A stretch of DNA of 34,008 nucleotides from Phocaeicola sp. (GTDB taxonomy: Bacteria; Bacteroidota; Bacteroidia; Bacteroidales; Bacteroidaceae): positions 1 to 34,008 of the forward strand of contig JAHHQV010000025.1 in NCBI GenBank assembly GCA_020026175.1, given 5' to 3'. This document shows, one piece after another, positions 32,515 through 34,008 of the stretch. Numbering within the stretch: the first letter of the stretch is position 1; each line of letters starts with the position of its first letter. The position numbers and the translations under genes were made by a program. The notes under the pieces were generated by a model. The model was not told where the DNA came from. It searched no databases and saw only the letters and a list, made by a program, of their open reading frames with translations.

Positions 32515-33414
32515 CTACCAGCCTGTTTTTTTGCCTTTCATCTCATCTATCACCTTCAGCAGATACTGTCCGTACTGGTTCTTCAGCATAGGTTCGGCAT
32601 CACGTCTCATCTGCTCCTCGTCAATCCATCCCCTACGATAAGCAATACCTTCCAGACACGCTATTTTCAGTCCCGTACGTTTCTCCAGAACCTCTATATA
32701 AGTAGAAGCCTCACTAAGCGAATCATGAGTACCGGTATCCAGCCAGGCAAAACCTCTTCCCAGAGTCTGCACCTTCAGTTCGCCACTCTCCAGAAAATGC
32801 TGGTTTACAGTAGTGATTTCCAGTTCACCTCTTGCAGACGGCTTGATACCCTTAGCCACATCCACCACCTTGTTAGGATAGAAATAAAGTCCCACTACAG
32901 CATAGTTCGATTTAGGTACCGCAGGTTTTTCCTCTATGCTAAGGCAGTTGCCCTCACCGTCAAACTCAGCCACTCCATAACGCTCAGGGTCATTCACCCA
33001 ATAGCCGAATACAGTAGCCTTATTTTCAGTCTCCACATTGCGTACAGCCTCCTTCAGCATACCGCTGAATCCTGCGCCATGAAAAATGTTGTCGCCAAGC
33101 ACAAGACACACAGAATCGTCACCGATAAACTCCTCTCCTATGATAAAAGCTTGAGCCAGACCGTCGGGCGAAGGCTGCTCTGCATATTCAAACCTTATGC
33201 CAAACTCACTTCCGTCGCCCAGCAGACGCTTGAATCCCGGAAGGTCATACGGAGTAGAGATAATCAATATCTCACGAATACCCGCCAGCATAAGTACCGA
33301 GATAGGATAATAAATCATCGGTTTGTCAAATACAGGCAACAACTGCTTGCTTACTCCCTTAGTGATAGGATACAATCGCGTACCGCTACCTCCTGCCAAT
33401 ACAATACCTTTCAT
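32515..33414 (-). CDS. rfbA: Glucose-1-phosphate thymidylyltransferase
   Basis: A 299-aa nucleotidyltransferase that makes dTDP-glucose from dTTP and glucose 1-phosphate, the first step to dTDP-L-rhamnose for surface polysaccharide. The nucleotide loop LAGGSGTRLYP (6-16, Arg13) and SKQLLPVFDKPMIYYP (Lys23) are intact. Further on are LVLGDNIFHG (metal Asp), YGVAEFD, SIEEKP and AWLDTGTHDSL. Length is normal for RmlA. It lies 21 bp after rfbC on the same strand. The remaining rhamnose genes (rfbB, rfbD) are not in the window and may lie beyond its right edge. Confidence 0.97.
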   Translation of the reverse strand: MKGIVLAGGSGTRLYPITKGVSKQLLPVFDKPMIYYPISVLMLAGIREILIISTPYDLPGFKRLLGDGSEFGIRFEYAEQPSPDGLAQAFIIGEEFIGDDSVCLVLGDNIFHGAGFSGMLKEAVRNVETENKATVFGYWVNDPERYGVAEFDGEGNCLSIEEKPAVPKSNYAVVGLYFYPNKVVDVAKGIKPSARGELEITTVNQHFLESGELKVQTLGRGFAWLDTGTHDSLSEASTYIEVLEKRTGLKIACLEGIAYRRGWIDEEQMRRDAEPMLKNQYGQYLLKVIDEMKGKKTGW

Positions 33415-33435
33415 ATTACAGATTAGAATAATAAG

Positions 33436-34008
33436 TTATTTATACAAATCAATATTAAAGTCAAACGGGCTTTCAATATCCCTCAGTTTAAGATGCTTTC
33501 TGTCCTTCTCGCTTAAAATAACCTTGTCGGCAGGAACTCTCCAGTCTATACCCAGTTCGTCATCATCCCATGCAATGGCCCCTTCCGATTGCGGAGCATA
33601 GAAATTGTCGCACTTATACTGAAATACCACCTCCTCGCTAAGCACCGAAAAGCCATGCGCAAATCCACGAGGAATAAAGAACTGCCTGTGGTTCTCTTCG
33701 GTCAGTTCCACAGCCACATGCTTGCCGTATGTAGGCGACCCCTTACGTATGTCTACAGCCACATCAAGCACAGCCCCCTTTATCACCCTCACCAGTTTAC
33801 TCTGGTCAAAAGGCGGTTTCTGGAAGTGCAGCCCTCTCAACACACCATATTGCGACTTGCTTTCATTGTCCTGAACGAATTTCACTTCCCTTACTTCCTT
33901 ACAGAAGTCTCTTTCCGAAAACGATTCAAAGAAATACCCTCTTGCATCGTTGAAAATACGAGGTTCGATTATCACCAAACCCTCTATGTCTGTTTTAATA
34001 ATGTTCAT
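33436..34008 (-). CDS. rfbC: dTDP-4-dehydrorhamnose 3,5-epimerase
   Basis: A 190-aa cupin-fold enzyme that epimerises dTDP-4-keto-6-deoxyglucose at C3 and C5, the third step to dTDP-rhamnose. The catalytic base is His61 in LRGLHFQKPP and the acid is Tyr131 in VFQYKCDNFYAP. GKHVAVELTEEN and FIPRGFAHGF are family landmarks. The ATG occupies the last three bases of the window, so the gene appears complete, though an in-frame start further upstream cannot be excluded. MNIIKTDIEGLVIIEP is a normal N-terminus. It is upstream of rfbA in the same operon; the promoter is outside the window. Confidence 0.96.
   Translation of the reverse strand: MNIIKTDIEGLVIIEPRIFNDARGYFFESFSERDFCKEVREVKFVQDNESKSQYGVLRGLHFQKPPFDQSKLVRVIKGAVLDVAVDIRKGSPTYGKHVAVELTEENHRQFFIPRGFAHGFSVLSEEVVFQYKCDNFYAPQSEGAIAWDDDELGIDWRVPADKVILSEKDRKHLKLRDIESPFDFNIDLYK

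Noticed and set aside
32401..33426. 341-codon plus-strand frame opposite rfbA
   Set aside because: Antisense shadow of a clearly identified RmlA gene; no domain or start signal.

Overview
The window is chromosomal DNA of a low-GC member of the Bacteroidota, most likely order Bacteroidales (Bacteroides/Prevotella relatives); genus cannot be settled from the sequence alone. Evidence: almost every transcription start region carries the Bacteroidota promoter pattern (TTTG about 20 nt upstream of TAnnTTTG) and no Shine-Dalgarno sequence. The gene content also fits: gyrA followed by a secreted TPR protein, a eukaryote-like glycogen branching enzyme, an archaeal-type prolyl-tRNA synthetase, and an orphan HSDR_N-type nuclease divergent from holA. 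It reads as core genome: no insertion sequence, integrase, prophage or CRISPR array was seen.

Layout. 1-2.5 kb: 5' part of a tRNA-Arg(ACG) and a secreted patatin-POTRA-beta-barrel protein, both on the minus strand. 2.6-7.8 kb: the chaperones htpG and clpC (minus), with a small lipoprotein gene between them in the clpC operon. 8.2-13.3 kb: gyrA, a periplasmic TPR protein and a Sel1-repeat protein (plus). 13.5-16.7 kb: dapA and ligA (minus). 16.9-17.5 kb: trmD (plus). 17.7-19.4 kb: the pyrK-pyrD operon (minus). 19.6-20.1 kb: an XRE-family regulator (minus) with an AT-rich, gene-free upstream region of about 980 bp filled with small palindromes. 21.1-22.6 kb: holA (minus) divergent from the orphan nuclease (plus). 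22.8-24.4 kb: Nif3-like protein and zinc-ribbon coiled-coil protein (minus operon). 24.6-29.4 kb: proS, then glgB with a downstream membrane protein (minus). 29.5-32.0 kb: an M16-family protein lacking the zinc motif, then a secreted MORN-repeat protein (minus). 32.1-32.4 kb: a small FolK-like protein (plus). 32.5-34.0 kb: rfbC-rfbA for dTDP-rhamnose (minus), an operon that probably extends beyond the right edge.

Most genes are housekeeping: protein quality control, DNA supercoiling, ligation and clamp loading, lysine and pyrimidine synthesis, tRNA modification and charging, glycogen, and surface sugar precursors. The least explained parts are the palindrome array upstream of the XRE regulator and the candidate non-coding transcript behind it, a TTGGCA-N6-TTGTA element shared by htpG and clpC, three 22-bp-spaced repeats between clpC and gyrA, the orphan PD-(D/E)XK protein beside holA, and a clamp-binding-like C-terminus on LigA. 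All family assignments come from reading motifs by eye; no database search was run.
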